This document shows positions 10,608 to 22,160 of a stretch of 64,000 nucleotides of DNA, in pieces. Origin of the DNA: Talpa occidentalis (Eukaryota; Chordata; Mammalia; Eulipotyphla; Talpidae); NCBI RefSeq assembly GCF_014898055.3, contig NW_023601543.1, positions 15,523,314-15,587,313 on the forward strand. Reading direction: 5' to 3'. How positions within the stretch are numbered: the stretch's first letter is position 1; each line of letters opens with the position of its first letter. Position numbers and translations under genes: made by a program. A model generated the notes under the pieces. That model worked only from the letters and a program-made list of their open reading frames with translations. It was not told the DNA's origin and ran no database searches.

Positions 10608-11279
10608 ATTTTCTCTTCTTAAAGACTTGTATAACGACGTCAGGGTCTTTCCTGGTGACCAGGATAGTGGACCTGCTTTCTGGTTGTTGGATAGTCCTAT
10701 CACCTATGAATAACTTGGTGATCCGGGTTATCAACCTGTTTATTGTGAATTTGGCTATTTTGATTCAGTCGCCCTGGAGTCTGGGGAACCTGGCACAACC
10801 AAGGTGTCCTGGAGATAGAGTGCCAGACCTTGGATTGTAGTGACCATACAACAGTTTAGAAACCCTCACAAATCCTGCCTGGAAAATTATCTGCTGACCT
10901 TTTCCAAACTACCTTCACTGTAAGATCACTCAACTGTTTCCACTTTGCTTTCAAGCTACTTGAAAAAGAGCAAACTAATTTTACTTAGCCAGTTTGCCAG
11001 CTGGAGATACAACGTGTCATGGGGAGCTGATTAAAATGAGGTGGTAGTTTAAAAACCAGCCATTTGACCTTAACTGTGTTTCTTCCAGCTTTTACAAGTC
11101 ATCGTTGAAGCTGCAGGTAAGTGATTTGCTGGCCTAGCTCTGGAGAGGGTTTATATATTGTTCATGTGGTCATAATTCTTACCCATTTTCCTTTCATCTT
11201 TTTCAGTTAGGGGAATAATTACAGCCTGGGGCTCCTGCTTTTTAGGTGTTATTACGTGACCCACTGAAAAGCCCAGTCT
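10608..11279. other. No gene or repeat recognised
   Basis: Unique-looking sequence; open frames are short and unsupported. Confidence 0.4.
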
Positions 11280-11315
11280 GTCTGTCCTTCCTCCTTCCTT
11301 CCTTCCTTTCTCCTT
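11280..11315 (+). repeat. Polypyrimidine tract, (CCTT)n-like
   Basis: Runs of ccttcctccttccttcctt; a simple-sequence tract. Confidence 0.9.
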
Positions 11316-11860
11316 TTAATGTCTCTTTGTTTAGAAGAAAGAGATCAATTTTTGAATTGATTTCAAATTGCATTTGAATTTGGAAAATTAAAACAGATGA
11401 ACAGCAAAATACCATTATTTTTAGCTCATAAGACAAAGCCTGGCTGACTTGGGGTTTTGACTATTGGTTCTTATAACAAATGGCTCCTTTAAGATGGCAC
11501 CAAAGTCAATACTAATGGTTATTATGATTAAGTACAGCTCCCTTGGCGTCCGTTTCCTGCTCTCTGGCTTCCCTCTGCTCTCTCCAGCGCACACGCATGG
11601 ATTCAGTAAAGTCGTGTCCCTGAGATACACACAGGCCAAAGAGAGGAAGTGTGTTGCTGGTACGTCCACCTCCCTTTCTGTCTTCCTCTGCCTATCAGCT
11701 CACCGTCCTGCCCACCCCCCCAGGGATCTTACCCCTGCCCTACTCTTGCTCTCCAAAAACCTTCTAAGCTTAAGGCATCTCAAGATTCCAGGTAGGCATC
11801 CAAGAGTGAAAGCAGAGGTACGATTTTGGCCACCTCAATACTAAAATCATATTTGTATAA
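11316..11860. other. No gene recognised; 126-codon plus frame unsupported
   Basis: The open frame at 11464-11844 encodes a low-complexity leucine/serine-rich peptide with no recognised domain. I treat it as chance. Confidence 0.4.
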
Positions 11861-11864
11861 ACTC

Positions 11865-12080
11865 TACATGCTACTAAGTACTTTCTCATCCATTCTTATT
11901 GTTTTATCTCCAAATAGTATTTTGAGATAATTGATATTACTTCATATAAAATGAGGAAACTGAGGCTCGAGGAGATTGCAATTTGTCCAGTGAAACACAG
12001 CTGGTCAATGGCAAGCTGCCACAGGAACCCAGCTCACTTGACTTGAAATTTCCTGGTTTCTGTTCCGTCATGCTGTCACG
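11865..12080 (+). mobile_element. MIR SINE remnant
   Basis: Core landmarks are tttgagataattgatattac, aaatgaggaaactgaggctc and tgaaacacagctggtcaatg. Confidence 0.85.
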
Positions 12081-12244
12081 TAATCCTTTATCCCTCCAAT
12101 TTTTTGAGTCTTAATTGCACATGATATTGTGGGGAATGAGCGGGGGAGTGCATCAGATACAGCCATGTCCTCACTGGAGGATTTTATATTCTGAATATGT
12201 AGAGAATATAAATATTTAGAGACAATAGAGTATACATTAATGAA

Positions 12245-12450
12245 AATATTTTAAAAATTACAACTCATTAGAAGTGCTATGAAAGAAAACTGAGGAAAGG
12301 AATTTTGGTGTAGGAGTTCTTTTAGATAGGCTTATTGAATATTTAGACTGAGGCCTGAAGGTGGAGAAGACCTAGTAATGAGGGGTTAAGAAGGCGAGAC
12401 CCGGTGCAGACACGATGTGAAAAAGGCCTTGAGGGAGGCATATTCTTAAC
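12245..12450 (-). mobile_element. L2 LINE remnant
   Basis: Plus reading gives gaagtgctatgaaagaaaac, tagataggcttattgaatat, gactgaggcctgaaggtgg and gaaaaaggccttgagg. These are in the order of the L2 3' half in reverse complement. Confidence 0.55.
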
Positions 12451-13156
12451 ACACAAATGGTTGCCTGTCCTGCCCACTGGTCCTCAGAAGCCATGTTCTG
12501 CACACACCATGCTCCAGTGCCTGATGAAGCCTCCTCAGGAGTGGTTGCACTGTGCCAGCCCTCTGCCCAGACTCGCTTACCTCTGGGCTCATTTCCTTGC
12601 TTACTTTAAGAAAGGTCCTTAGAAAGTAGGCTGGCTGGCTATTTGTGAGAACTCCCCAGGGTTTGCTCTTGAAAGTGGCATTTCTTCCAAGTTGTACCTT
12701 TAGCCTCGCCTGTCAATTTTAACAAAAACTGTGTCCCAAGTATGAGATTGTGAATGATTTGGGCACACCCATCTCCACTGTGGGAGACACAGCTTGTGGG
12801 GGCCACACTGACAAAGGGTCACGAGGAATTCACTGGGGGGGATAGTGAAGAACACAACAGTGAAGAGCACAGTGCATGTTTGCAAGGATAACGGGCATCA
12901 TTTTGCTAGGGAATTTGCCTTTCCACTATGACAGATGGGTGCTTTATGCTTAGTAGGTGTCAAACAATGTAGGGATAATGCAGGAATCAGGTGTAACTGT
13001 CTACTTGGCTCACTGGTAGCATTCCTCGCCAGATGTTTCTAAACCAAACACTGTGTGCCCTTGCATGTTCCAGATCTTCTGATAAATGCAGAAATATTCC
13101 TCATGGTCTGCTGTGAAGGGGCTGCAGTCTGCATGAGGAAACAAACCATGAACATG
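12451..13156. other. No gene or repeat recognised
   Basis: Unique-looking sequence between an L2 fossil and the putative 3' end of the minus-strand candidate gene. Confidence 0.4.
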
Positions 13157-13162
13157 TTTATT
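13157..13162 (-). promoter_or_regulatory. Possible poly(A) signal for the minus-strand candidate gene
   Basis: The minus strand reads AATAAA here, ~910 bp beyond the stop codon at 14074. It is the first canonical hexamer I find downstream of that stop. Such hexamers are common by chance in AT-rich DNA, so this is only consistent with a 3' end. Confidence 0.25.
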
Positions 13163-13624
13163 CAAACATGTTTTCCTCCATTCCTATTGTTATTTCAAAT
13201 GCAAGGTGTTGGCTAGAGAAGCACAGAGTTCAGGAAAGGGGTACACTTTCTGAAAGCTGTCAGATGGGACACTGGGCTGGAAGGGTGGTAGGAGTTGGAT
13301 TTGTGGAGAACAAATGCAGAACAACAGCCCAGGAAGGCGGCATTGCGATGACCTGGAGATGGTCAATTTGGCCCTTTGGAGGAGGGATCTGTGTTGCAGT
13401 GATGTGCAGACAAACTCACGGTTAGAAAAGGTTCAGGGAGAGAGATGCACCTGCTGTTGTGCTGATACTGCCCTTGGGCAAGAAATCTGAAGTGCTCTTG
13501 CTTTCTCTGATCCATGCGCCCTTTTCAGGATTCTATATTGCATATTAAGATTTGTTTCCTCCTTCAAGGGTACCCTTAAAATTTGTTTATGCTCATGTTT
13601 CCTGAGATGGGTGGTGGTAGTGAG

Positions 13625-13627
<3 letters not shown>

Positions 13628-13656
<29 letters not shown>
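13628..13656 (+). repeat. (TG)n microsatellite
   Basis: About 14 uninterrupted TG units. If the minus-strand candidate is real, this lies in its 3' UTR as (CA)n. Confidence 0.97.
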
Positions 13657-14073
13657 TGGAGGAATGATGTGGTTGAAGTTCAGGCATATCACTTTCTTTG
13701 CTGTAGACGTTCAAGGATGACCATGAGCTTTGTTACACATTAGAGTGGTCCTGGTATGAGCAAGGGGTGGAGGTGGAATAAGTGTCATTCAGGCTTAAGG
13801 AGGGGGAGGGGTATGGGAGGGGATGGTCACCACAAATGAAGAAACTCAGCACAATTAAGAACTCTACCCAGCAGCCTTAGAGCTGGTCACTAACACTGTG
13901 TGGATGCAAAAGTTACAGGAGGAGTTCATGTCCTCACAAACCGTTGGTACAGCCGCAAAGACACAGTGCACAAATGGAAATAGCATCAGATAGCAGGGAT
14001 CAGCACCCACATTCCATGCAGGTCCCCAGGAAATACAGGGAGGCAGATGAGGGTTGGGTAAAATAGCGACCTT

Positions 14074-14605
14074 CTAACCATTCTTGCTGTTCACCAGTGG
14101 AAGGGTGATGGGCTTCCTCCCAGTCAAGGTGTTCTGAGGTGGGATGCCTCTCTCTGTGGGATATTGTAGTCCAAACACAGCAGACTGCCTGACCTGCAAG
14201 GGTCCCTCCCCTCTGAGAGTTTGGGAGCAGGCAGCTTCATCCCTTTTCACTGACCTCCCGCTGAGAGGCTCATGGGAGCCATCTGTGATGGAGTCGAAGG
14301 CCTCACCAGCCATTTGGAAGGACTCACTAGACTGAGAATTCACCCCTGGGCTCTGTGGCAGGATCTGCACCTGAGTAGGAGGAAAGGCTGCTGAAGGCGT
14401 CACTGATGTGACTGCTTCAGGGCTGCTCTGGGAAAGTGGTTTCAGCCATCTCTCCTTATAGCCAGGTGTCAGGCAAAATGTGTGGCAAGTCATCTCATCC
14501 TTGGAGGCGCTTTGCTTTTTAAGCCTAAAGCCTGGGAAAGCTAGAACTGAAAGATCCCCTGAGGGAATCAGCTGCTGGTTTAGCTCTGCGGACCTTCCCA
14601 TCCAG
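14074..14605 (-). CDS. Candidate terminal coding exon, unrecognised protein
   Basis: An open frame of about 177 codons on the minus strand ends in TAG at 14074-14076. The frame stays open upstream of its first ATG (14601). Two possible splice acceptors lie there: a pyrimidine-rich cctcattag ending at 14606, and ctttccatcag ending at 14620. With the first, the exon begins one base before TGG-ATG and joins the donor at 15553/15554 in phase. The product is hydrophilic and rich in Ser, Pro and Gln (for example SSPEAVTSVTPSAAFPPTQV). It has no membrane span and no domain I recognise, as in a disordered C-terminal tail. No repeat overlaps it. What is seen: an open frame plus compatible splice signals. 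What is inferred: that it is expressed. A chance frame is possible, because a 178-codon unsupported frame also exists at 39.2 kb. Confidence 0.4.
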
Positions 14606-15553
14606 CTAATGAGGAAGGCCTGATGGAAAGTGGCAGAGGGAAATTGAAAAACAGAGGAGCACCTTTACCCACAGCTTTAACCTTCTACCTGCTCTGCTAA
14701 AAGGCTACAGCCTGGACCCTGATACTCCTGGGAGGAAGCAAAGCTCAGACCTTAAGCACCCCCAGGGCCTTCTGAAGTGAATTCTGGGCTCCTTCCCTGG
14801 TACCAACGTTAGGTTCCTGGACTGGAAAGATTCATAAAGGCTCAGGGCTCCATGGAAGGCAAAAATCACTCCCCCATTCCTCACTCATCCAGAGTGAAGT
14901 TCATGGAGCTGGAATGAGCTCTCTTAGAGGAAGGTAAGATAGGACTGGAGTTTCCTAAATGTCTTGGGTATGAAAGAAAGGCAAGGAAGCCTCCTTGTTT
15001 CTGGATGTTGCAGTTCTTGGCTGTGATCTGGTTCTCCACTAGATCTAAAGGAATGATCACAATGCTTCATTTTCATGAATGATCTAATTTAATTTTACAT
15101 TGCTAGCAGAAACCCGGAGGGACCCACTTATGGGTGAAAAGAGGATCTAGACTCTGAAATCAACTTGAAAGCAAGGAATCTGACATTTATTGAAGGGCCA
15201 CTATACATTTACCCTAATGGTGAGGTACATCCCAGCTCCTCTCAGTGGCACTTTATACCTCAATGGTCCTGCTACTAGTTTACCTGGTTTCCTTCATGCC
15301 TACCTCTTGGGGAAAATGTGTTCAGTAAGTGGGTGTCTGCACGAGGCAGGACAACCTTTCATTTGCTTTCAGTAGTAAACTGCCTGAGAACTTGACTTCC
15401 ATGAATTGTATGGCCCTCAGCTCTGGCTTGACCTGGCAATGGAGTCTGATTTGGCCTCAGTTTTCCTGGCAGGAGATCTTATAAAGGGCCAGGACATCCA
15501 GGATCACTCAGAGTTGCCCTAGGTCAGTGAGGTCTGCCTCTGGGCCAGCTCAC
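14606..15553 (-). other. Putative intron of the minus-strand candidate gene
   Basis: Bounded on the minus strand by a good donor (CCA|gtgagc, 15554/15553) and an acceptor (cattag|C, 14606/14605). Length is 948 bp. It holds no repeat I can identify, which is unusual for this window. Confidence 0.35.
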
Positions 15554-15813
15554 TGGAGAAAGCTTTTGTTATTCTGATATAAAGGCACTTGACATAATAA
15601 CTGCTCAGAACCAGGTGTGGCCTGGATTGCTCTTGTGGAGGACTCCCTAAAAATTTCCTGTGCCTGGGAGATACGCAAGCACACGGCCACAATTTTGTTA
15701 AACTCTTCATAGGATTTCAACATCAAGGCTCCGATACATGCTTCCCTTGGCATCTTCATCACTCTGGGTTCTCCTTTCTCTGTCTCCTCTTTTCTCCTTA
15801 TTGAAATATGTTT
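15554..15813 (-). CDS. Candidate upstream coding exon, unrecognised protein
   Basis: The minus frame is open from just after a TAG at 15814-15816 to the donor at 15554. Without splicing it stops at TGA 15550-15552, two bases past that donor. Within it ATG codons near 15759 and 15753 could start a protein; the second has A at -3. Reading from the first, 68 residues plus a split His codon join exon 14074-14605 to predict a 245-residue protein. The segment SYEEFNKIVAVCLRISQAQE looks like an amphipathic helix; the rest (STRAIQATPGSEQLLCQVPL) is mixed. If the exon is internal, an acceptor at 15797 (caataag) is possible but weak. I do not recognise the family. Function unknown. Confidence 0.35.
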
Positions 15814-15816
15814 CTA

Positions 15817-16230
15817 ATCTTCCAGGCCTCTCAAACGCATCGGTGTTTCCTGCTTCAGTGGTCCCGGTGGAGTCACTCATTCTGTATTTAATGTATTCTG
15901 CACTTTAAATGGGCCTGTTAATTACTCCCTCCTCACTCTGAATTTACTAATTTATTGATCAAATTTCTTTTTGTGCATGTGAGTTTTATTTTGTATGTGC
16001 AAAGAATTTATTTGGATCAATTTTATTGACCCCCCTCCCACCCCTGCCTCCCAGGATACTTTCCCAAACTTTAATTAAGTCTCTGGGAAGTCTCTTTGCT
16101 TAAAGGGGAGGCTCTTGCTGCCTCCTCTTGTAAGCATTGGGAGCATCTGAGTGCTCTGGGCTAAGGTGGGGTCTCCCTGCATTCTCCTGTAGGTGGATAG
16201 TTGAAAGGGCAATTAGGGTGGAGAACTAGG
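15817..16230. other. No gene recognised; would hold the promoter if exon 1 is at 15.8 kb
   Basis: AT-rich at 15900-16050 with a C-rich patch (16030-16050). There is no CpG island or clear TATA box for the minus-strand candidate. Confidence 0.35.
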
Positions 16231-16234
16231 GGCA

Positions 16235-16415
16235 GGGCCTCCCAAAAGTGTGGTCCCCAGAACTGTAGCCTCAGAAACACTTGAGAACTTGTTACAAAAG
16301 CAAATTCTCAGACTTCATCACAGCACTACTGAGGTGCAAATCTCTGGCTATGGGACTGGCAACGAGTCTTGGGGGGGGGTGGGGAGGTTCTGATGCATAC
16401 TAAAAATTGAGAACC
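16235..16415 (+). mobile_element. MER5-type hAT-Charlie MITE
   Basis: Nearly complete: caaaagtgtggtccccagaa, gagaacttgttacaaaagca, aattctcagacttcatc, ggttctgatgcatac and aattgagaaccactgctc. The two ends form the expected imperfect terminal inverted repeat. The G-run at 16371-16382 sits inside it. Confidence 0.88.
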
Positions 16416-16419
16416 ACTG

Positions 16420-18655
16420 CTCGAGGCCGCTATTGCCATCTTGTTGCCAATGAATCTTTGTTTCGGGGGCTGTCCTCTGTGTTGTATGTTATTTAGCTGC
16501 CATTGGCCTTTAGACTCATCGGATGCCATTGGCACCCCCATTGGCAATCAAAAATGTCTCCAGGCATTGCCAAACCTCTCCAGGGGAATAAATCATGCCT
16601 GGTTGAGAGCCCCTGAAGTAAGGGTTTAAAGCACCACCACCCGTTCCCTCTCTAAAAATGTCTCCTCTGTATTTCACTCAGAGACTCATATATCAGATAA
16701 AAGAAAAAGACCTTCGCTCTCTGTTCTCTGGCATAGATCTTGTTTCAGTTTGTGAGTCACGTGTATATTTCCTACCCAAGTATTCTCTCATGGGCTAGGC
16801 AGATAATAAACCCAAATGCCAGATTTGTTTTAACAGCTTGTTTAGTCTCCTAGGATTAATGCTGCATTTCCTGGTTTCTGTACAAACCTTAATGTTTCCA
16901 AAGGTGATCTGATTTTTTATTTCCCCCAATGTCTTCAGAGTATTTACAGTTTATGAAAGAAGTGGGGGTGTGTCTGGAGTATTCAGAGAGTGTCATCACT
17001 AAGAAGAGGAGTGGGAGTAGGGACTAGACAGCAGCTTCTGTTCAGCCTCCTCTCCCTGCTGAGACCCCCAAAATGCAGCTGTAAAGTGGACAGGTAGGAG
17101 CTAATGTGTCTCCAGCATATGGGTTTGGTTGAATGAATTTGCTTTTGGATAGGTCTGTCTCCTGCAACCTGCTCTCGGCATGTCCATCCCTGGTGTATGC
17201 CAAACCTGCCCTTCTCTCCCAGGTCTGAGTGACTCTGTCTCAAGCCCTGATGAAACACCACTGTTAGTATAGGGAACACGAATGCAGAAAGGGAAGCATT
17301 GGGTGTAGGTATGGTAGCGCCACTCTCAGCTCTAGCATCTGGTCCATGGGGAGGTGGTGGGGGGTAGTCAAGGAAACCTGCTTCCCAATGCAGAAATGAG
17401 CTGGGACATTCAGTTCAGTTTTTTTTTTTTTCCACCAGGCCAATCTGGGAGAGGAAGTGTCTACTCCTGAGTGGTACCCTTAAACCCATAGGGCATTCTC
17501 CCCCCATCCTTACCCAGGCCAGATGGTCATTTAAGAGGCAGCCAGCTGGAAGGCTTTCCATGGTGCCAATTAAGACAGGTCTTCCAGTATAGCTAGAATA
17601 AACCAGTAATATAGAGCTGTTTTTTTTTTTTTTTTAGGTTTCCATCTAGGACCTCACATAACTAGTGACAATGGAAATTTGTTCTGCTCCTTTCAAAGTA
17701 GCCAACATCCTCAGGCAAAAATTAAAAAGAAAAACCTACCACCACCGACTTTACAGTTACAATCAGTTGACATTCTGATACCTAAGGATGTATGACATGG
17801 TGCTGATAATGAGAGCAGAAGATTTATTAACTAACCTTTAACCCCTTAGTATGACTTTCAAGAGATTGTTTGGTTCAGAGATTTGCAAAAGAGAAATGGA
17901 GAGCAAGAATAAAGAAAAGTAGAAACTATGCTGCTAAAATAAACCAGCCAGTGGGACTAAATTAACAAATGACTCTGGTTTTATTAATAGAAAATCAGCC
18001 CCTGCCCCCACTAAATTAATGTTATACAGATACTTGGAGTAAGCCCAGAGCATTCTCAAGTCTCAAATCTTCCTTGCCCAGGTTGCAGAAAGCATTTAAA
18101 AATGAACTGCTCTCATTGGCTCAGGGGTTAAGCCTTTCAGACCCCTCCTAACTTCTCACTGCCTGCTCTATGCTTCGCTGTGTGTGCCTGTTTTCAGCAC
18201 CCGTGACTTCCTGTCTTGGCTCTTCCATCTCAACTTGCTTTCTTTAGACTTGGTAGCCGGATTCTCATAGAAGCTGCCAGTAGAAATTGTCCCATGCTCA
18301 GGTCTTTAGAAATTCTGTTCATGTGCATCTGCAGCAAAAATGAATCTCAGGCCCACACTCAGGTGTGCATAAAATGTAGCTTTCTTAATTTTCTCTAAGT
18401 TGTTGTGGAAAAAAAAAAGTGCAGACTCAGAATTTTTAACTAAAGCTTTGCTGTTTGTAAGGAGTATTTGATGGGAAGGAGGCAGAGGAGTACTTATGAG
18501 TCAGAGGCTGGGATTCCCTGTACCGCCTGATCTTGACAACAGAATCTCAGGCTGTTTCTTTATATGTGAGTGCAAGTCCCCTTCCTAATAATTGTCTTAT
18601 GGTGGCAGGGGAAGATGATCCTGTGATCCTCAGATAGAGATGGTGAGACCTTGTG
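16420..18655. other. No gene or repeat recognised
   Basis: Contains T-tracts at 17420-17431 and 17621-17635 and a 98-codon minus frame (16983-17279) without splice or domain support. Otherwise unique-looking. Confidence 0.4.
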
Positions 18656-19306
18656 ACATCCACAAGCTGTAAGAAATAGTCACAAGTTATGCTAAGTGAA
18701 ATAAGCCAGAAGGAGAAAGATAAATACTGTAGGATTTCTTTCTTTTTTTTAAAGATTTATTTATTTATACAAGCACTGGGGTATAGGCCAGAGGTGTGGG
18801 AGGGCAAGAGAATTCACCCAAGACAGAGCAGGGAGCAGAACAGGCAGAAGGACTGAAACACACTTCTGAGGGGAGCAGTGGGCGCGATAGGAGAGGTCTG
18901 CCTCACCATGTGGGAATCTCCCTGCCTGGCTGGGAATCGAACCAGCGCTGCAGAGGCTGCGGACAGCTCCATAGCACGGTGCTCAATCGGCTGTGACACC
19001 CGGGAGGCCCCAATATTGTATGATTTCACTCAAATATGGAACATAAAGAAACAAAGGAGCAGACAAAACTAAACCAAAGCAAACCCTAGAAATCTGACCA
19101 AGGTTACCAGAAGGGAGGGTTGGGGGTTGGGGAGTAGAGGCGGAGGGATCTAGTAGACTATGAGGGATGATTATAGGTGCCTTGGCAGTGCATGTGATGT
19201 GGTGACAGACATCTGAAGAGGTGGGAACCTATACCCCTAAATCATATATGGTGTAGCAAACCAACATTACTGCAATACAAAATAAGATTAAAAGAAGTAG
19301 TCTTAA
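18656..19306 (+). mobile_element. L1 3' end, interrupted by a SINE
   Basis: Left part: gctaagtgaaataagccaga then aggagaaagataaatactgt. It resumes after the SINE with tattgtatgatttcactcaa, then a ggagggttgggggttgggg G-rich 3' UTR block and a terminal segment with catctgaagaggtggg. 5' truncated and non-coding. Confidence 0.85.
18739..19011 (-). mobile_element. tRNA-derived SINE nested in L1, 16-bp TSD
   Basis: Minus-orientation SINE. Flanks aatactgtaggatttc (18723-18738) and aatattgtatgatttc (19012-19027) are a target-site duplication with two mismatches, and the duplicated bases are L1 sequence. This proves insertion after the L1. Confidence 0.93.
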
Positions 19307-19570
19307 GGGCCTCCCTGGTGGCTCAAAGAGTTAAGATGCAACCTATGAAGCTATCTGTAGCCACTGCAGCACGAGTTCAATTCCCAGGTAGGGAGCTACC
19401 CCATGGCGCAGCAGACCTCTCCTGTCTCGCCTGCTGGTCCCCTCAGCAGTTTATTTCAGTCAGTCTGCCTGTTCTGCTCCCCACTCTCTGGTGAATCCTA
19501 TCATACACACACCACACCTCTGGCCTGTACCTCAGTTCTTTATGCATAAATGAATCTTTAAAAAAAAAGT
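19307..19570 (+). mobile_element. tRNA-derived SINE, older subfamily, 11-bp TSD
   Basis: Head gggcctccctggtggctcaa, tail taaatgaatctttaaaa. Duplication agtagtcttaa at 19296-19306 and 19571-19581. It was inserted at the 3' end of the L1 above. Confidence 0.93.
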
Positions 19571-19581
19571 AGTAGTCTTAA

Positions 19582-20252
19582 GTTAGCTAATTTCCAAAAG
19601 GCTATTTGAAAGAGGTGCTGGTAATGCCCTGTGTTTGTCTAGCGAAATGTTAGGGGTCTGTTTTCTGATACGTTTCATCATCTAATTATTGATGTGGGGC
19701 AATTCCTTTTAATGGAGTTATTTTCCTCCTCATATTCTCTCCCCAGTAGATTTGTGAGTCCATGGGTTTTCACCTGTATATTAACTTGGCTGTGAATGTG
19801 CTTTGCCAGGGATTCCATGTGTTAGCCACCGTGTGAGACACTCTCGGGAGATGGACAAGATGGGAGGCAGGAGAGGAAGCCCTGCTTGGCAGATCATGGC
19901 TAATACGGTGGTGAGCGAGGTGCAAATGGTTAGCAAGACTCTGGCTGGTATTAATTAGCTCATTTATTTCCCAGTTCATGTAACTTGACCTGAGATTTTT
20001 ACTCTTGCATTTCTCCGAGATGCCATTGTGATAGTCTATGAATTCTGTATGCCGAGATAACCCCCTTTGGAAACCTAGGCTTTGACATTCTCAACTAGGT
20101 TTTGAGCTCTAAAGTTGTATTTGTGTTTTGCAGAACAATTATTTGTCTTGTTTTTGTGGGTTGAGTGCTTGACTTCTGGTTAATGGGTGGGGCTAATTAG
20201 CAATTATGTGTATGCTTCTGTTGAGAGGCCTGGAGCCCACTACCTGGGTGGG
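19582..20252. other. No gene or repeat recognised
   Basis: Unique-looking sequence; only a 69-codon minus frame (19770-19979) without support. Confidence 0.4.
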
Positions 20253-20907
20253 TGTGTTAACAGCTGAATATTTGTGTCCTGCCTGACAAATTCTTTTTTT
20301 AATAATTAGAAACAATTTACTTTTTTTAAGATTTATTTTATTTATATAAGAGCTGGCATACAGGCCAGAGGCGTGGGAGGATGAGAGAATTCATCAGAGA
20401 CAGAGCAGGGAGCAGAACAGGCAGACAGACTGAAGACACTGCTGAGGGGAGCAGCAGGCGAGACTGGAGAGGTCTTCTGCACCTTGTGGGTTGCTCCCTG
20501 GCCGGCCGGGAAACGAACCCGTGCTGCAGAGGCTGCGGACATCTTCACAGTGCTGCGCTCAACCTGCTGCGCCACTGGGGAGGACCTGCCTGACCAATTC
20601 TTAATTGAAACATAATCCCCAGGTTGTATGTACATGAGGGTCAGACCTTTGGTAGGTGATTAAGTCATGGGAGTGGGGCCTGTATGAATGATAATAGTGC
20701 CTTTATAAAAGAAATTTGGAGAACTTCCTTACCTGTTTTCATCATGTGAGGACTCAGGGAGAAAATGGCCATCTCTGAACCAGGATGCAGAGTCTTGCCA
20801 GACACTGAATGTCCTGGTACCTTAATATTGGAAGTTGGCTCTCCCTAGCTTCCAGAACTATGAGAAATAAACTACCCACTCTATGGTATCCTGTTATAGC
20901 AGAAGAC
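20253..20907 (+). mobile_element. MaLR-type LTR (MST/MLT1-like), split by a SINE
   Basis: Plus-strand LTR. gctgaatatttgtgtcctgc precedes the SINE. After it come gaaacataatccccag, taggtgattaagtcatggga, gaatgataatagtgccttta, aaaatggccatctctgaacc, ttccagaactatgagaaata and a terminal ctatggtatcctgttatagc. No internal region is attached, so it is a solo LTR. Confidence 0.85.
20296..20584 (-). mobile_element. tRNA-derived SINE nested in the MaLR LTR, 18-bp TSD
   Basis: Duplication cctgcctgacaaattctt (20278-20295) and cctgcctgaccaattctt (20585-20602), one mismatch. The SINE's 3' side carries ~30 bp of extra AT-rich sequence before its oligo(A), on the left. Confidence 0.95.
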
Positions 20908-22040
20908 ATCTTGGTTTCTGGTAACTTCACAGGATCTGGTACCTCTGAGTGTGAGGTAGTTTCTTGGGAATTTCTTTGCATACACCTAGTGTTCCAGCTG
21001 GCATTGATCTCTTGGCATGGCATCCAGTGTTGGTCTGACAGCCTTAGGCACTCTGAAAGGAAAGGTAGACATCAGCCCTTGAGTATAAGGCTGCAATACC
21101 TCCTTCAACATTGGAAGGAAAGCACTGGACCACTTTCTTGCTGGAGGACAGTTACATGAAGGCTGACTTGTGACTTGCGACTCAGATTCATCATAATTTG
21201 AGGGACCTTAGGCCACTTACGGTCTGTTTCATGGCCAAATGCACTTAGTCCTTATTTAATAAATCACAGGTTTTGCTTTTACTTTTCCTTTGCCAGAGCT
21301 CTGAGGGTGGTAAAGAATATGTGTTTGAAATTTGATTTTTACAGTTAGAAATACATGTTGGGATTTTTGTCCTGTAAAATAAAAAGCTTGGCTTGAGCTC
21401 ACATTTAAAGGAATTCCACAGGAAGAATGTATTTCTGGAGCATTTTCAAAAACTCTAGTAAGAGCATCGTCCTTACTGCAGAAGAAAGCCTTGGGCCATC
21501 CAGAAAAAGCCACACTTCAGCTAAGACATGAGAGTATGCCGCTTCCTGGAAACAGTCAATAAAACCAATTTGCACGTGGGTAAAGGTCCTTCAACTTCAG
21601 CTGTGTCCTATATCACCTTTGTAGTATCTTCTCTGCATTATAAACAGCACAAAGTGGGTCGTGCACACATGCATACACTGATAAGATGCTCTATGGGAAA
21701 ATCCAGTATAAGTTCAGCATATTTTATTTATTCAATCGCACTTCCTTCAGCGATGTTTTAAATGGACTGCTGTGACAAGACAGGAAAGATGGGCTTAGAA
21801 GCCACAGGATTCCCATCAGGGACAAGGCAGGTTGCTATGTGGATGGGACAGGTAGGACCTGGGGACAAAATAGAGGGACATCTGCAGTGGGCTCACTGTG
21901 TGGGAAGCGCTGTTAACAGCTGTGTTGTCTTGAGTAGGTCCCTTTCTAGTGCTTGAGCTATCTGATCTACCAAACAAATCTGCCTGGGAAATAAAAATAT
22001 TTAATTTTAAAGACAAATTTCTAAGAGTGCTTTAGTGAAA
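20908..22040. other. No gene or repeat recognised
   Basis: A minus frame at 21256-21513 (85 codons) and a plus frame at 20809-21159 (which starts in the LTR) have no splice or domain support. Confidence 0.4.
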
Positions 22041-22044
22041 GGTG

Positions 22045-22160
22045 TGGTGTGGTGTAGCAATCATCTGAAGAAGTGTGACCTGTACCTCTGAATCATATAC
22101 AGCATTGTAAACCAATGTTACATCAATAAAAAATTAAGTAAATTTAAAAAATGACAAGCC
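22045..22160 (+). mobile_element. Short L1 3' terminus
   Basis: catctgaagaagtgtgacct, then gcattgtaaaccaatgttac and catcaataaaaaattaag. The same terminal wording occurs in the L1 end at 19.2 kb and at 40.6 kb. Confidence 0.6.
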
